Source of the DNA: Arthrobacter sp. SX1312 | GTDB lineage: Bacteria > Actinomycetota > Actinomycetes > Actinomycetales > Micrococcaceae | Assembly (NCBI RefSeq): GCF_002929295.1 | Contig: NZ_PJIM01000001.1 | Span: 1,355,398-1,419,397 of the forward strand | Length of the DNA: 64,000 nt | Reading direction: 5' to 3' | Shown: piece after piece, positions 42,077 to 55,301 of the stretch | Numbering within the stretch: the stretch's first letter is position 1 | Layout of the letters: every line of letters starts with the position of its first letter | The notes under the pieces: model-generated | What the model was told of the DNA's origin: nothing | The model's database searches: none | What the model saw: only the letters and a program-made list of their open reading frames with translations | Program-made: the position numbers and the translations under genes

Positions 42077-42831
42077 TCCTGCCGGGCCGTCCGCGCCTGT
42101 CCGTGCAGGGCCTGGACGCCCAGGGCGAGCAGGCCCGTGTCCGTCGCCGCGGCGATCCAGTCGAAGCCCGCCGCCGCGAGCAACGCCGCCCGGTCGGCTG
42201 AACCCCCGTACGCGCCCGCCCGGATCCCGGCCTGCCTGCAGGCACGGACGATCCGTGCCAGCGGTGCGCCGTCCTCCGCGGAGGACAGGAGGTCGTCGAC
42301 GTCCAGCCCGAGGGCGAGCGACAGGTCGAACGGCCCGACGAAGATCATGTCCACGCCGGGGACGGCGGCGATCGCCTCGACCGCCTCGAGCGCGGCGGCG
42401 GTCTCGATCATGACGGCACAGAGCGGTACGGCGACGGGGGCGTCGTCGGCCCCCGGACCGTGCACCGCCCGACTGCCCGGCAGGGGCCCCCAGCTGCGGG
42501 CGCCCCGTGGCGGGTAGCGGCCGGCCGACACCGCCGCTTCCGCGTCGGCGACGCTGTTGACGAGCGGGACGACGACGCCGTCGGCTCCGGCATCCAGCGC
42601 CCTGCCGATCAGTGCGGCGTCATTGGCCGCGACCCGCACGAGCATGGGGGCGGCGTCCGCGGCCCGGAGCGCGAGGGCGTCCCTGAGCGACCGGTCGTCG
42701 AAGTGCCCGTGCTGGGCGTCGAGGCCCACCCACCCCACGCCCGACCGCGCCAGTTCGCTGGTCAGGCGGGGCTCCCCGAGCGTCGCCCAGGCGCCGAGGA
42801 GCGGATGGTGGACGGCTGGTTCAGTAGTCAT
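42031..42831 (-). CDS. HpcH/HpaI-family aldolase
   Basis: A 266-residue class II pyruvate aldolase-like TIM barrel. GWVGLDAQHGHFD is the start block with the catalytic His, VRVAANDAALIGRALDAGAD follows, and the metal ligands are in VMIETAAALE and IFVGPFDLS. Such enzymes split 2-keto-3-deoxy acids into pyruvate and an aldehyde. The start is ATG 42831. About 76 bases of intergenic sequence separate it from the GNAT gene upstream. Confidence 0.9.
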   Translation of the reverse strand: MTTEPAVHHPLLGAWATLGEPRLTSELARSGVGWVGLDAQHGHFDDRSLRDALALRAADAAPMLVRVAANDAALIGRALDAGADGVVVPLVNSVADAEAAVSAGRYPPRGARSWGPLPGSRAVHGPGADDAPVAVPLCAVMIETAAALEAVEAIAAVPGVDMIFVGPFDLSLALGLDVDDLLSSAEDGAPLARIVRACRQAGIRAGAYGGSADRAALLAAAGFDWIAAATDTGLLALGVQALHGQARTARQDQPDQDAFSAGNASS

Positions 42832-42907
42832 GCCCCATTGTGTCCCGGCGTCGCCGCGCCGGTGCCCCGCGCCGTCGTGTCGATGCCGTGGCGATGCCGT
42901 GGCCCGC

Positions 42908-43416
42908 TTACAGGAAGCGGTGCATGATGTGGAGGCCGGTCGGTCCGGCCGAGGGATGGAGGAAGGCGCCCGGGACGGTCCCGACGATCGCGAAGCCCAG
43001 TGAGATCCAGAGGGCGACAGCCCGTTCATTCGTCTGGACGACGGCGTTGAACTGCATCGCCGTGTAGCCCGCCGCACCCGCTTCCTCGAGCACGTGGCCG
43101 GCGAGGGCACGGCCCACCCCACGGCCCCCGGCGTCGGCCGCGACCAGGAAGGAGGCGTTCGCCACATGGGCCCCGTTGCCGCCCCGGTTGGCGTGCAACT
43201 GCGCCGTGCCGACGACGCGACCGGTGTCGGCCTCCACCGCCACGACCACGACGAGGGTCGGATCGGTCCCGGCCGCACCGGGAAGCCATTCGAGCCGGCC
43301 CGCTGCCTCGTCCAGGGAGGTGTCCCAGCAGTAGGTCTCACCCGCCCGGGCCACCGGTCGCAGGATGTCCCAGATGGCCGGCCAGTCCTCCGGGACGGCC
43401 ACCCGGAACCGGAGCA

Positions 43417-43417
<1 letters not shown>
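42908..43417 (-). CDS. GNAT-family N-acetyltransferase
   Basis: A 169-residue acetyltransferase. VRVAVPEDWPAIWDILRPV-like start, and the acetyl-CoA loop LVAADAGGRGVGRALAGHVL at about residues 92-111, then FNAVVQTNERAVALWISLGF. Substrate unknown; the class includes phosphinothricin- and amino-acid-type acetylases. Its ATG (43417) shares one base with the aldo/keto reductase stop (TGATG), so the two are translated in tandem. Confidence 0.85.
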
Positions 43418-44463
<1,046 letters not shown>

Positions 44464-44578
44464 TGCTTCATCCTAGGGGAGCATCCCGACGCGGCGTGGG
44501 ACGGAATGACGTCGCTGGACATCCGGCGAGGAGGCGTGGCCGGCCTGATCGTCGGGAAGCCCGGGCCGGGGCGCCTGG

Positions 44579-45346
44579 TCAGGCGCTGGCGCTGATCGCC
44601 GCACCCGATCGGATCCGGACCTGAGGGAGTTCCTCGAAGGCCGGCTTCGCGAACCAGTAGCCCTGGAACAGGCGGATGCCGCTCCGCTTCAGGAACGCGA
44701 ACTCCGCCTCCGTCTCGACGCCTTCTGCGAGCACCGTGATGCCGAGGTCCTCGGCGATGCCCACGATGCCGGCGACGACGGCCTGGCGGGCCGGGCTGCT
44801 GTCGGCTCCCCGGACGAGCTTCATGTCGATCTTGATCAGATCCGGCTGGAACTCGACCAGGAGCCCCAGTCCCGCATGGCCGGCACCGAAGTCGTCGATG
44901 GCGGTGGTGAAACCATGCTTGCGGTACTCGGTGATGATGTTCGTGAGGTGGGCGGTGTCCGCGACTTCCTCGTTCTCGGTGAACTCGAACATGATCGACG
45001 ACGTCGGGAAACTGCATCGAGCGGCCGCGAGCAGCGTCGCACGGAGGCATGCCGCCGGTTCGTAGACCGCGTTCGGCATGAAGTTGATCGACAGCTTCAC
45101 CTCTTCGTCCGCGGGAAACAGCCGCGACGCGAGTTCGATGGCCTTGATCCGGCAGTCCTGGTCGAAGCGGTATTTCTGCTCCGGGGAGACCCTCGACAGC
45201 ACCTCGAAGGCGCCCTCGCCCGCCAGCCCCCTGACCAGCGCCTCGTAGCCCCACACCCGGTCGTCCACCGCGTCGTAGATCGGCTGGAAAGCCATGCTGA
45301 AATCGAAGTCGAGTCGTGACGATGTCGCGCAGCCGTTGCATGCCAT
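44579..45346 (-). CDS. EAL-domain cyclic di-GMP phosphodiesterase
   Basis: A 255-residue single-domain EAL protein that hydrolyses cyclic di-GMP. E35 in GYEALVRG is the signature Glu; metal and catalytic residues also appear in INFMPNAVY, FEFTENEEV, IDDFGAG, KIDMKLVRG and AEGVET, so it looks active. There is no sensor domain, but the N-terminus has a Cys pair at C3 and C6 (MACNGC) that could bind metal or respond to redox. The start is ATG 45346 with AGGGGG eight bases upstream. The GGDEF gene lies 120 bases upstream in the same direction. Confidence 0.92.
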   Translation of the reverse strand: MACNGCATSSRLDFDFSMAFQPIYDAVDDRVWGYEALVRGLAGEGAFEVLSRVSPEQKYRFDQDCRIKAIELASRLFPADEEVKLSINFMPNAVYEPAACLRATLLAAARCSFPTSSIMFEFTENEEVADTAHLTNIITEYRKHGFTTAIDDFGAGHAGLGLLVEFQPDLIKIDMKLVRGADSSPARQAVVAGIVGIAEDLGITVLAEGVETEAEFAFLKRSGIRLFQGYWFAKPAFEELPQVRIRSGAAISASA

Positions 45347-45465
45347 GCGGAGTGCCCCCTTACTGGTCCGGTCCACCATAGGACATGCACCGTCCGGTGC
45401 GGATGTGCCACGCGAGAGCCGGTTTCCTCGCGCCGCGCCGGGCTGGTGATCACCCGACGCGCGGT

Positions 45466-46668
45466 TCAGACCCTGACGTCGTCCCCGGGAGATCCGGGGG
45501 ACGTGCCGTGTCGCTGGTCCGCCGGTCCGACGGCCTGGACGGACTTGTCCCGCCCCCCGGCTTTCGCCGTGTACAGCGCGCGGTCGGCCGCGGCGATCGC
45601 CGCATCGAGGTCGTAGCCGGACGCCTCGATCGAGGAGATGCCGTAACTCACCGTGGGCATCGTGAAGCCACCCGGTGTGGGCTGCACCCGCAGCGCCAGG
45701 CTCACGTCGCGGGTGATGTCCTCGGTCCGGGAGACCGAGGCACCGGGCAGCAGGAAGATGAACTCCTCGCCGCCGTACCGCCCCACGAGATCCGTGGCAC
45801 GGACCGTCTCCGAACAGGCCTGCGCGAAGGCCTTCAGCACGCTGTCACCGGCTGCATGGCCGTGGGTGTCGTTGATCGCCTTGAAGAAGTCGAGGTCGGC
45901 GAGGATGAGCGCTCCGGGCCGTTCCGTCCGTGCCAGGCGGTCCACGTGCAGGTGTGCGAGGTCGAGGAAGCCGGCGCGGTTGAGCAGCCCGGTCAGGGCG
46001 TCCCGGTCGGCACGCGTCCGCAGGTCGGCCGCGATCTGCTCGGCGCTGAGCGCGGCCGCGCTGAAGGACACGATGACCAGCAGGACCAGGGTGACCAGTG
46101 CCGTGATGCTCGAATCGAAGAAGGTGGTGAACACGTAGCCGTCCGGTCCTCCCACGACGAAGGCGACGCCCCGGGCGAGGTACAGCACCGCGACGGCCCC
46201 GGAGGCGGCCGCGAGCGGCGCCTGCACCCTGCTGTAGCTGCTGGGCAGGCGCCACAGCTCCCACGAGGCGAGCCCGATCGTCAGGGACATCATGCCGAGG
46301 AACACCGCTCCACCGGACCACGTGTTCGTCGCCGGGCTGTCGACCACCGAGGCCAGCAGGGTGAGCAGCGGCGCCGCCGCGAGTTGCAGCCAGCCCGGCC
46401 TTCCGGTCCGCAGGGTCCGCGCCCCGGCCCAGACGCTGACCGTTCCCATGACCGACAGCGTGTGGGCCGTGGGGTGCGCCCAGACCTGGTGGTGCGAGCC
46501 GTCGAGCAGGTGGATGGAGGATCCGATGCAGAAGAACAGGATCGCTGCACACCACCAGGCGCTGTAGGCGGAGCGGGTCTGGCGGAACGCCACGGTGTAG
46601 AAGAGCACCAGGAGGGTGATCGCGACGGCGCCGAAGGCAACCCGCAGTGTGGTGATGTCCAGCGTCAT
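45466..46668 (-). CDS. Membrane GGDEF diguanylate cyclase
   Basis: A 400-residue cyclic di-GMP synthase. Seven or so helices fill residues 5-215, then a short linker helix (SAEQIAADLRTRADRDALTG) leads to the GGDEF domain with DLDFFKAINDTHGHAAGD and the active-site RYGGEEF, which is intact. No inhibitory RxxD is visible five residues before it. The membrane part has clustered His (IHLLDGSHHQVWAHPTAH) between helices two and three, suggesting a metal- or gas-sensing input. ATG 46668 has AGGAAC upstream. With the EAL protein it forms an opposing pair. Confidence 0.93.
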   Translation of the reverse strand: MTLDITTLRVAFGAVAITLLVLFYTVAFRQTRSAYSAWWCAAILFFCIGSSIHLLDGSHHQVWAHPTAHTLSVMGTVSVWAGARTLRTGRPGWLQLAAAPLLTLLASVVDSPATNTWSGGAVFLGMMSLTIGLASWELWRLPSSYSRVQAPLAAASGAVAVLYLARGVAFVVGGPDGYVFTTFFDSSITALVTLVLLVIVSFSAAALSAEQIAADLRTRADRDALTGLLNRAGFLDLAHLHVDRLARTERPGALILADLDFFKAINDTHGHAAGDSVLKAFAQACSETVRATDLVGRYGGEEFIFLLPGASVSRTEDITRDVSLALRVQPTPGGFTMPTVSYGISSIEASGYDLDAAIAAADRALYTAKAGGRDKSVQAVGPADQRHGTSPGSPGDDVRV

Positions 46669-46758
46669 AGGTGTTCCTGCCGTCTCGTTCTTCCTGGTCC
46701 CGTCTCCGGATGCCCAGGGGATTCGCCTCCCGGGGGAAGAATCTCCAGCCAGTATGCA

Positions 46759-46790
46759 GGAGCCCACCGACCCTTCGGCCGGTGGGCTCC
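46759..46790 (-). terminator. Terminator after treZ
   Basis: GGAGCCCACCG at 46759-46769 pairs perfectly with 46780-46790 across a ten-base loop ACCCTTCGGC, 33 bases past the treZ stop. It separates the trehalose operon from the GGDEF gene. Confidence 0.8.
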
Positions 46791-46822
46791 CTCTCCTGTC
46801 GAAACCCTTGCAGAGTCCTGAT

Positions 46823-48577
46823 CTACGCTCGGCCCGGGGCGAGGACCAGGGAGGCGTGTGCCGGCAGCTGCACCGTGTCGGCCAGCAGCCCGACGCCGTC
46901 CACCGTGGACAGCAGGACCTCCGCGGTGCTGCCGCCCACCGGGACGGTCACCATCGCATCGCTCAGGTTGAGGATCACGGCGGTGCTGCCCCGATGCAGG
47001 ACGATCCAGCGGCTGTCCTCGTCGAAGTCCACGGAGATGCTGCCGAAGTCGGGGTCGCGCAGTTCCGGTCGTGACCGGCGGAGGCGGATGAGCTCGCGGT
47101 ACGTGGACAGCAGGTCGGCGTGGTGTCCCTGCTCCACTTCCGCCCAGTCCAGCTTGGCCGAGGCGAAGGTCGCGGGGTCCTGCGGGTTGGGGACGTCCTC
47201 CGGGCGCCAGCCCATGCGCTCGAATTCCCTGAGCCGCCCCTCCGCGGTGGCCTTTCCGAGCTCCGGCTCCGGGTGGGACGTGAAGAACGGCCACGGCGTC
47301 GACGCCCCGTACTCCTCGCCCATGAACAGCATCGGCGCGAACGGCCCGAGGATGTTCAGGACCGCCGCCTGCGCGAGCTGCGCCGGGTTCAGCGTGGCGC
47401 TGATGCGGTCGCCGGCGGCCCTGTTGCCGATCTGGTCGTGGTTCTGGGTCGCGACGACGAGTTGCAGGGGGCTGACCCGGGCCGGGTCGATCTCGCGGCC
47501 GTGGTGACGTTCCCTGAAGGACGAATAGGTGCCGTTGTGGAAGAAACCCTTCTCGAGGACCTTGGCGAGCGCGCCCACCGAGTCGAAGTCGAGGTAGTAC
47601 CCCTCGGTCTCCCCCGTCAGGTTGACGTGCACCGCGTGGTGGAAGTCGTCGCTCCACTGCCCGGCGAGACCGTAGCCACCGACCTCGCGGCCCTGGATGA
47701 GGCGCGGATCGTTGAGGTCCGATTCGGCGATGAGGAACAGCGGCTTGCCGAGTTCCGCCGCGCACTCGTCCGTGCGGATGGCGAACTCCTCGAGAATGTG
47801 CACCGCGCGCTCGTCGTGGAGTGCGTGCACGGCATCGAGGCGCAGCCCGTCCACGTGGTAGTCCCGGAACCACATCAGCAGGTTCTCGAGGACGTAGTTC
47901 CGGACCTCGTCCGACTGCGGGCCGTCGAGGTTCAGGGAGTCGCCCCACGTGTTGGACAGGCCCTCGGTGAGGTAGGGACCGAAGAGCCCGAGGTAGTTGC
48001 CGCTCGGACCGAGGTGGTTGTGGACGACGTCCTGGATGACGCCCAGACCCGCCTGGTGTGCCGCGTCGACGAAGCGCTGGTAGGCGGCCGGGCCGCCGTA
48101 CGTCTCCTGCACCGCGTACCAGAGGACGCCGTCATAACCCCAGTTGTGCGTGCCGTTGAACGCGTTGACGGGCAGGAGTTCCACGTACTGGACACCGAGG
48201 TCCACCAGGTGGTCCAGCTTGCCGATGGCGGCGTCGAGGGTTCCCTCGGGGGTGAAGGTACCGAGGTGCATCTCGTAGATGACGCCGCCGTTCATCCCCG
48301 GAGACTGCCACGATGCGTCCTGCCACTGGTGCGCGGACGGGTCGAACGTCCGCGAGAGCCCGTGCACTCCGTCGGGCTGGCGCCGTGACCGGGGATCGGG
48401 CACGGGTGTCCCGGCGTCGTCGACGAGGTAGCCGTAGGACACGTCCTCGCCGGCCGCGGGGGCCTCCGGGGCGTGCCACCACCCGCCTCCACCCTGCGTC
48501 ATGGGGTATCGGGCGCCGTCGGCGACGAGGGTGAGGGACGTGGCGCGGGGTGCCCAGACCTCGAATGGCGAACTCAT
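46823..48577 (-). CDS. treZ: Malto-oligosyltrehalose trehalohydrolase
   Basis: Releases free trehalose from maltooligosyl-trehalose in the TreX-TreY-TreZ route. The 584-residue GH13_10 enzyme has an N-terminal CBM48 domain (1-100), then the barrel. Catalytic residues: D248 in LRLDAVHAL and E285 in IAESDLND, with the third Asp in [30 protein letters not shown] is a family block. It starts at ATG 48577, overlapping the treY stop as ATGA, and is followed by a terminator. Confidence 0.96.
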   Translation of the reverse strand: MSSPFEVWAPRATSLTLVADGARYPMTQGGGGWWHAPEAPAAGEDVSYGYLVDDAGTPVPDPRSRRQPDGVHGLSRTFDPSAHQWQDASWQSPGMNGGVIYEMHLGTFTPEGTLDAAIGKLDHLVDLGVQYVELLPVNAFNGTHNWGYDGVLWYAVQETYGGPAAYQRFVDAAHQAGLGVIQDVVHNHLGPSGNYLGLFGPYLTEGLSNTWGDSLNLDGPQSDEVRNYVLENLLMWFRDYHVDGLRLDAVHALHDERAVHILEEFAIRTDECAAELGKPLFLIAESDLNDPRLIQGREVGGYGLAGQWSDDFHHAVHVNLTGETEGYYLDFDSVGALAKVLEKGFFHNGTYSSFRERHHGREIDPARVSPLQLVVATQNHDQIGNRAAGDRISATLNPAQLAQAAVLNILGPFAPMLFMGEEYGASTPWPFFTSHPEPELGKATAEGRLREFERMGWRPEDVPNPQDPATFASAKLDWAEVEQGHHADLLSTYRELIRLRRSRPELRDPDFGSISVDFDEDSRWIVLHRGSTAVILNLSDAMVTVPVGGSTAEVLLSTVDGVGLLADTVQLPAHASLVLAPGRA

Positions 48578-50886
48578 GCTGCGTCCTCCTGGACCAGTAG
48601 TGCTGCGGGGAAGGTGGAGAAGATGTCGGCGGCCCTGACGGTGCCGCCGGTCACCGAGGCGCCCGTGAGGGCACAGGTGTACCGGCCCTCGGGGAGCTCG
48701 AGCGTGGTGTCGCCCCAGCCGGAGCCCTGCGCGAGCGTGTAGGGCAGGCGCGTGATCAGGGTGACGGCCCCTCCGCGGTCGAACGCGAAGACGTGGTCCG
48801 CTGCCGCACCGGAGGACGTGATCGCGGTGTAGCCGGTGAACAGTTCGGGACGGTCACGGCGCAGTCTGAGGGCGCGTGACACGACGAGCAGCTTCGCGTG
48901 GGCGTCGGCATCGACCTGGGGCAGCGCGCCGAAGTCGAGGTCGGTCAGCACCTTGCGGCGGGCGTCGTAGTCCACCTCGCGGCGATTGTCGGGATCCACG
49001 AGGGAGGTGTCCCAGAACTCGGTCCCCTGGTAGACGTCCGGCACCCCCGGCATGGTGAGCTGGAGCAGCTTCAGTCCGATCGAGTTGGACCAGCCGGCCT
49101 GCTGGATCCGCGCGACGAGGCCGGAGATCAGCGACGCCACGGCGTCGTCGTCGAAGGCCGCGTCGACGGCGTCGTGCATGCCGCGTTCGAATCCTTCGTC
49201 CGGCGCGGTCCAGTGCGTGCTGGAATCCGCTTCGCGGGACGCCTTCTCGGCGTAGGCGTGGGCCCGCTCCCTGCTGAGCGGCCAGGCCCCGATGAGCGAC
49301 TGCCACAGGAGCGGCGCGAAGGACGGGTCCTTGATGGGGGCCAGCTCCTCCAGCTGGTCGAGGAGGCCTGTCCATTCGCCGGCGAGTTCCGAGAGCACGG
49401 AGATGCGCGACCGCGTGTCCTCGCTGCGCTTGGTGTCGTGCGTGCTGAGGGTCGTCATGCCCAGCGGGCTCTCGGCCTGCCGTTCGAGCAGGCGACGGTG
49501 CAGTTCCAGCGGGTCGATCGAGAAGATGGACGGGTCGGCGCCGACCTCGTTGAGCGAGACGAGGCGGGAGTACCGGTAGAACGCGGTGTCCTCGACGCCC
49601 TTCGCCATCACCATGCCGGAGGTCTGCTGGAAGCGACGCGCGAGTTCGGTGAGCTCCCCGGGGCCCTCGAGGAACGGGTCCAGGAGCGGGTGGAGCACGG
49701 CGAGGGCGTCCGCGAGGTCGGGGCGGCGCACCTGGGCGTCCCGTACCGCGTCGGCGAGGTACTCGGCACCGCCGGGCAGGTAGCTGCGGTAGACGGGGAA
49801 GCAGGTGAGCAGTTCGGCGATCGCGTCGGCCGTCGTGTCGGCGTCGAGGTCCGCAGTGGCCGGGACGAGCCGCGCGAGCCGCAGCACCTCGGAACGGAGG
49901 ATGCCGTCGGCGATGCCGCGCTTGGTCCCGTGGATCATCTCGTGGAACGGCGCGACCGGCACGGACCGCGTGAGCCCGTGCTCCCCCGCAGGGTCGGTGA
50001 ACAGCCGGTCGATGTCCGCGAGGGCGTCGTAGCCGGTGGTGCCCTCCGTCGCCCAGTCCGTCGGGAGCTTCTCCCCCGGCTCGAGGATCTTCTCCACGAG
50101 CACGTAGGCGCCACCGGTCAGGGTGCGGAGGTCCTCCAGGTAGCCCTTCGGGTCGGCGAGACCGTCGGGGTGGTCGATGCGCAGTCCGTCCACGAGCCCC
50201 TCGTCGAACCACCGCTTGACCTCGCTGTGGCTCTCCTGGAACACCCAGGGGACCTCGACGCGCAGCCCTGCGAGGGTGTTCACGCCGAAGAACCGCCGGT
50301 AGTTGAGCTCCGCATCCGCCCGGCGCCAGTTCACCAGTTCGTAGTGCTGGCGGGCGTGGACCTCCGCCCCCGTGTCGCCCGGGTGGGCCGTGCCGTCCGC
50401 GATCGGGAACCGGTTGTCGTAGTAGTGCAGCTCACCGTCGACGACCGCGAGCTGGTCCAGCTCGTCGTCGCCGTCGCCGAGGACCGGGACCCGGAGGCGC
50501 CCCCCGTTGGCGTCCCAGTCGACGTCGAACGCCTCGGCCATGCGCGAGCGGCGGCCCTCCGCCAGGAGCTGCCACCACCACGCGTTGTCCGCGGGGGTCT
50601 CGATGCCCATGTGGTTGGGCACGATGTCGACGAGGACGCCCAGGCCCGCCGCCCGGGCGGCCTCACTGAGGGCAGCGAGGCCGTCCGGACCGCCGCGGTC
50701 GGGGTCCACGGTGGTGGGGTCGGTGACGTCGTACCCGTGCCCGGACCCCTTCTCCGCCGTGAGGATCGGCGACAGGTACACCCAGTCCACCCCCAGGTCG
50801 TGCAGGTACGGCACCAGGGCCGCGGCCCGATGCAGGTCGAACTCGCTCCGGATCTGCAGCCGGTAGGTCGATTTCGGTGTCAACAC
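48574..50886 (-). CDS. treY: Malto-oligosyltrehalose synthase
   Basis: Turns the reducing end of a malto-oligosaccharide into a trehalosyl unit by an internal transfer. The 770-residue GH13_26 protein starts with [19 protein letters not shown]; nucleophile D238 is in [10 protein letters not shown] and acid/base E265 in [12 protein letters not shown]. The [20 protein letters not shown] and VDIVPNHMG blocks are typical. It lies 54 bases after treX and overlaps treZ. Confidence 0.96.
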   Translation of the reverse strand: MLTPKSTYRLQIRSEFDLHRAAALVPYLHDLGVDWVYLSPILTAEKGSGHGYDVTDPTTVDPDRGGPDGLAALSEAARAAGLGVLVDIVPNHMGIETPADNAWWWQLLAEGRRSRMAEAFDVDWDANGGRLRVPVLGDGDDELDQLAVVDGELHYYDNRFPIADGTAHPGDTGAEVHARQHYELVNWRRADAELNYRRFFGVNTLAGLRVEVPWVFQESHSEVKRWFDEGLVDGLRIDHPDGLADPKGYLEDLRTLTGGAYVLVEKILEPGEKLPTDWATEGTTGYDALADIDRLFTDPAGEHGLTRSVPVAPFHEMIHGTKRGIADGILRSEVLRLARLVPATADLDADTTADAIAELLTCFPVYRSYLPGGAEYLADAVRDAQVRRPDLADALAVLHPLLDPFLEGPGELTELARRFQQTSGMVMAKGVEDTAFYRYSRLVSLNEVGADPSIFSIDPLELHRRLLERQAESPLGMTTLSTHDTKRSEDTRSRISVLSELAGEWTGLLDQLEELAPIKDPSFAPLLWQSLIGAWPLSRERAHAYAEKASREADSSTHWTAPDEGFERGMHDAVDAAFDDDAVASLISGLVARIQQAGWSNSIGLKLLQLTMPGVPDVYQGTEFWDTSLVDPDNRREVDYDARRKVLTDLDFGALPQVDADAHAKLLVVSRALRLRRDRPELFTGYTAITSSGAAADHVFAFDRGGAVTLITRLPYTLAQGSGWGDTTLELPEGRYTCALTGASVTGGTVRAADIFSTFPAALLVQEDAA

Positions 50887-50940
50887 GTGGGGGTCCTCCT
50901 GGGACGGTGGGTGGGTGTACCTGTCGGGGCGGGACAGGCG

Positions 50941-53127
<2,187 letters not shown>

Positions 53128-53220
53128 GAGTTCTCCTTGTATCTTCTGCCGCGGCCGCCTCCATGGGCGGTCACGTATCACTCGCAGGCGTCGGGGTCCT
53201 GGTGCCCCGCGTGCTTGCTT

Positions 53221-53245
53221 CATACATAGCGCATTCGTCTGTCAA
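53221..53245 (-). promoter_or_regulatory. Possible treXYZ promoter
   Basis: On the minus strand TTGACA (53245-53240) is a perfect -35 box; TATGTA or TATGAA lies 11-15 bases downstream, closer than the ideal 17. It is 94 bases before the treX start, in the most A/T-rich part of the gap. Treat the -10 as uncertain. Confidence 0.4.
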
Positions 53246-53268
53246 CGCGGTTAATTGGGTCGGTCACC

Positions 53269-54831
53269 TCAGGGGGTTGCGGCTAGGCGACGCTCCTCCA
53301 CGAGGTCCGCGACCACCGCACGGATGGACCCGGGCAGACCGGACACCACCACGGGTCCGGACCGGGCAGCGAGCTGTCCGGCCCTTCCGTGGATCAGTGC
53401 TCCCGCGGCGGCGATGGCCGCCCAGAGGTCGGCATCCGCCACCCCTACGCGGTCCGCCGCGCCGTCGTCCCCGGCGAGGGTCGCGATGAGCGCACCGATG
53501 ATACCGGAGAGCGTGTCCCCGGAGCCTGCGGTGGAGAGCCAGGGGGTCGCATCGGCCTGGACGAACAACGCGCCGGAGGGGGCTGCGACGACGGTCGTGT
53601 ACCCCTTGAGCAGCACCGTGGCGCCCGTGCTCTCGGCGGCACGCAGCGCGAAATGCGCGGGCTCGGCCTCGATCTCGGACCGCTCCGCGTCGACCCCGCG
53701 GGCCGCCAGCAGCTCGCGCAGTTCTCCCGCGTGCGGCGTGAGGACGACCTGCGGGCCCATGCGTTCGGGCACCGCGGTGAGCGCCCCCGCGTCGACGACG
53801 ACGGGCAGCCCCGAGGCGATGGCGTCGACGGCCCGGCGCCGCTGGTCGTCGTCGTCCACGGCACCGGGGCCGACGAGCCATGCCTGGGAGCGCGCCTCGG
53901 CGATCGATCCGGTGGACGCCACGGCCTCGGGGTTCCACTGGTGGACCAGCGCGGCGACGGGGTCCGGGCCGAGGTAGCGCACCATCCCGACTCCGGTGGC
54001 CAGCGCCGCACCGACGGCGAGGGCGGCAGCTCCCGGGTAGCGCGTGGATCCCGCGGCGACGCCGAGCACCCCGCGCGAATACTTGTGGTCGTGCGCCCCG
54101 GGCAGGCGGAGGAGGGCTGCGGCGTCGGCGCCCTGGAGGCTGCGCGCGGCCGGCGTGAAAGCGGAGAAGTCGAGGCCGATGTCGACCACGTTCAGCACAC
54201 CGGCCGCCACTGCGCCGTCGCCGATCAGGAGGCCGGGCTTCGCGGCCCCGAAGGTGACTGTCGCATCCGCGAGGAGGACGGGCCCGTCGATGCGGCCTGT
54301 GTCCACGCCGATGCCGCTCGGCAGGTCGCAGGCGACGACGATCGTGGATCGGGCCGCACGCGGGCCGGCTGCCGCGTCGAAGGCCCGGACGAAGTCCGCG
54401 GCGGGGCCGCGCAGGCCGCCGCCGGCACCGGTGCCGAGGATCCCGTCGAGGAGGATGTCGGAGGCGGCCGCATGGGCCGCCAGGGCGGCGAGGTCGGGGG
54501 CGTCGCCCAGGCGGACGCTCGTCCCGCCGGCGTGCGTGAAAGCCTCGAGCGCAGCGTCGTGGACGCGGTCCGCCGTGAGGATCGCCGTTGCCCCGACGCC
54601 CCGCCGCAGGAGACGCTCCCCCGCGTACAGCGCATCCGCGCCGTTGTTCCCGCTCCCGGCCAGCACGACGGCGGTGGCCCCGTAGGTGCCGCGACCGGCC
54701 TCGCGCAGGAGGCCGAGGGCCACGCCGAACAGGCCGTGGGCAGCCCGCTGCATCAGGGCGTCACCCTGGCCGGCGTCGAGGAGCGGTGCCTCCGCAGCGC
54801 GGACGTCACCAGCGGAAAATGCTTGGAGCAT
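53269..54831 (-). CDS. nnr: Bifunctional NAD(P)H-hydrate epimerase/dehydratase
   Basis: Repairs NADH and NADPH damaged by hydration. The 520-residue fusion has the epimerase part first (about 1-225; VLAGSGNNGADALYAGERL, DLPSGIGVDTG) and the ADP-dependent dehydratase part after (about 240-515; HKYSRGVLGVAAGSTRYPGA, TPHAGELREL, STAGSGDTLSGIIGAL). The start is ATG 54831 (MLQAFSAGDVRAAEAPLL), a typical epimerase start. It follows acpS by 44 bases, and the two are probably co-transcribed with glmS. Confidence 0.94.
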   Translation of the reverse strand: MLQAFSAGDVRAAEAPLLDAGQGDALMQRAAHGLFGVALGLLREAGRGTYGATAVVLAGSGNNGADALYAGERLLRRGVGATAILTADRVHDAALEAFTHAGGTSVRLGDAPDLAALAAHAAASDILLDGILGTGAGGGLRGPAADFVRAFDAAAGPRAARSTIVVACDLPSGIGVDTGRIDGPVLLADATVTFGAAKPGLLIGDGAVAAGVLNVVDIGLDFSAFTPAARSLQGADAAALLRLPGAHDHKYSRGVLGVAAGSTRYPGAAALAVGAALATGVGMVRYLGPDPVAALVHQWNPEAVASTGSIAEARSQAWLVGPGAVDDDDQRRRAVDAIASGLPVVVDAGALTAVPERMGPQVVLTPHAGELRELLAARGVDAERSEIEAEPAHFALRAAESTGATVLLKGYTTVVAAPSGALFVQADATPWLSTAGSGDTLSGIIGALIATLAGDDGAADRVGVADADLWAAIAAAGALIHGRAGQLAARSGPVVVSGLPGSIRAVVADLVEERRLAATP

Positions 54832-54875
54832 ATGATCGAGCTTAGCGGTAAGCCAGACGATAATCAGCAAGGTTA

Positions 54876-55247
54876 CTATTGGCGGCCTGCCGGTATGCTG
54901 CCCTCGGCCACGACCATGGCCGTGGCGAGCCCGCCGTCGTGGCTGATGGACAGATGCCACGTCTGGACGCCCCGGGCGGCGGCGGCCTCGGCCACGGTCC
55001 CGTCCACCACGACGGACGGCGCGCCGGTCTCGTCCACCGCGATGGTGCAGTGCTGCCAGTTCATGCCCACGGGAGCGCCGACCGCTTTCGCGACGGCCTC
55101 CTTGGCCGCGAAACGCGCGGCGAGCGACCGGGTGTTCAGGTGGCGTTCGGCGGGCACGAACAGACGCTCGAGGAGCGCCGGGGTGCGTTCGAGCTGCTGC
55201 CGGAAGCGTTCGACGTCCACGACGTCGACGCCGATGCCGACGATCAC
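54876..55247 (-). CDS. acpS: Holo-[acyl-carrier-protein] synthase
   Basis: Attaches the 4'-phosphopantetheine arm from CoA to acyl carrier protein. The 123-residue protein has the Mg-binding Asp in [12 protein letters not shown], the Glu in [13 protein letters not shown] and the [12 protein letters not shown] end. It begins at GTG 55247. It lies 54 bases after glmS in the same direction. Confidence 0.94.
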   Translation of the reverse strand: MIVGIGVDVVDVERFRQQLERTPALLERLFVPAERHLNTRSLAARFAAKEAVAKAVGAPVGMNWQHCTIAVDETGAPSVVVDGTVAEAAAARGVQTWHLSISHDGGLATAMVVAEGSIPAGRQ

Positions 55248-55301
55248 ACCCGCACCCGGCCAGGTGCCGCCGCGGAGCTCCGCAGCGGCACCGGGAAGGG
55301 A

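Noticed and set aside
53128-53223. Extra 32 residues at the TreX N-terminus
   Set aside because: The extension is Arg-rich and has no family counterpart, and AAGGAG lies directly before ATG 53127.
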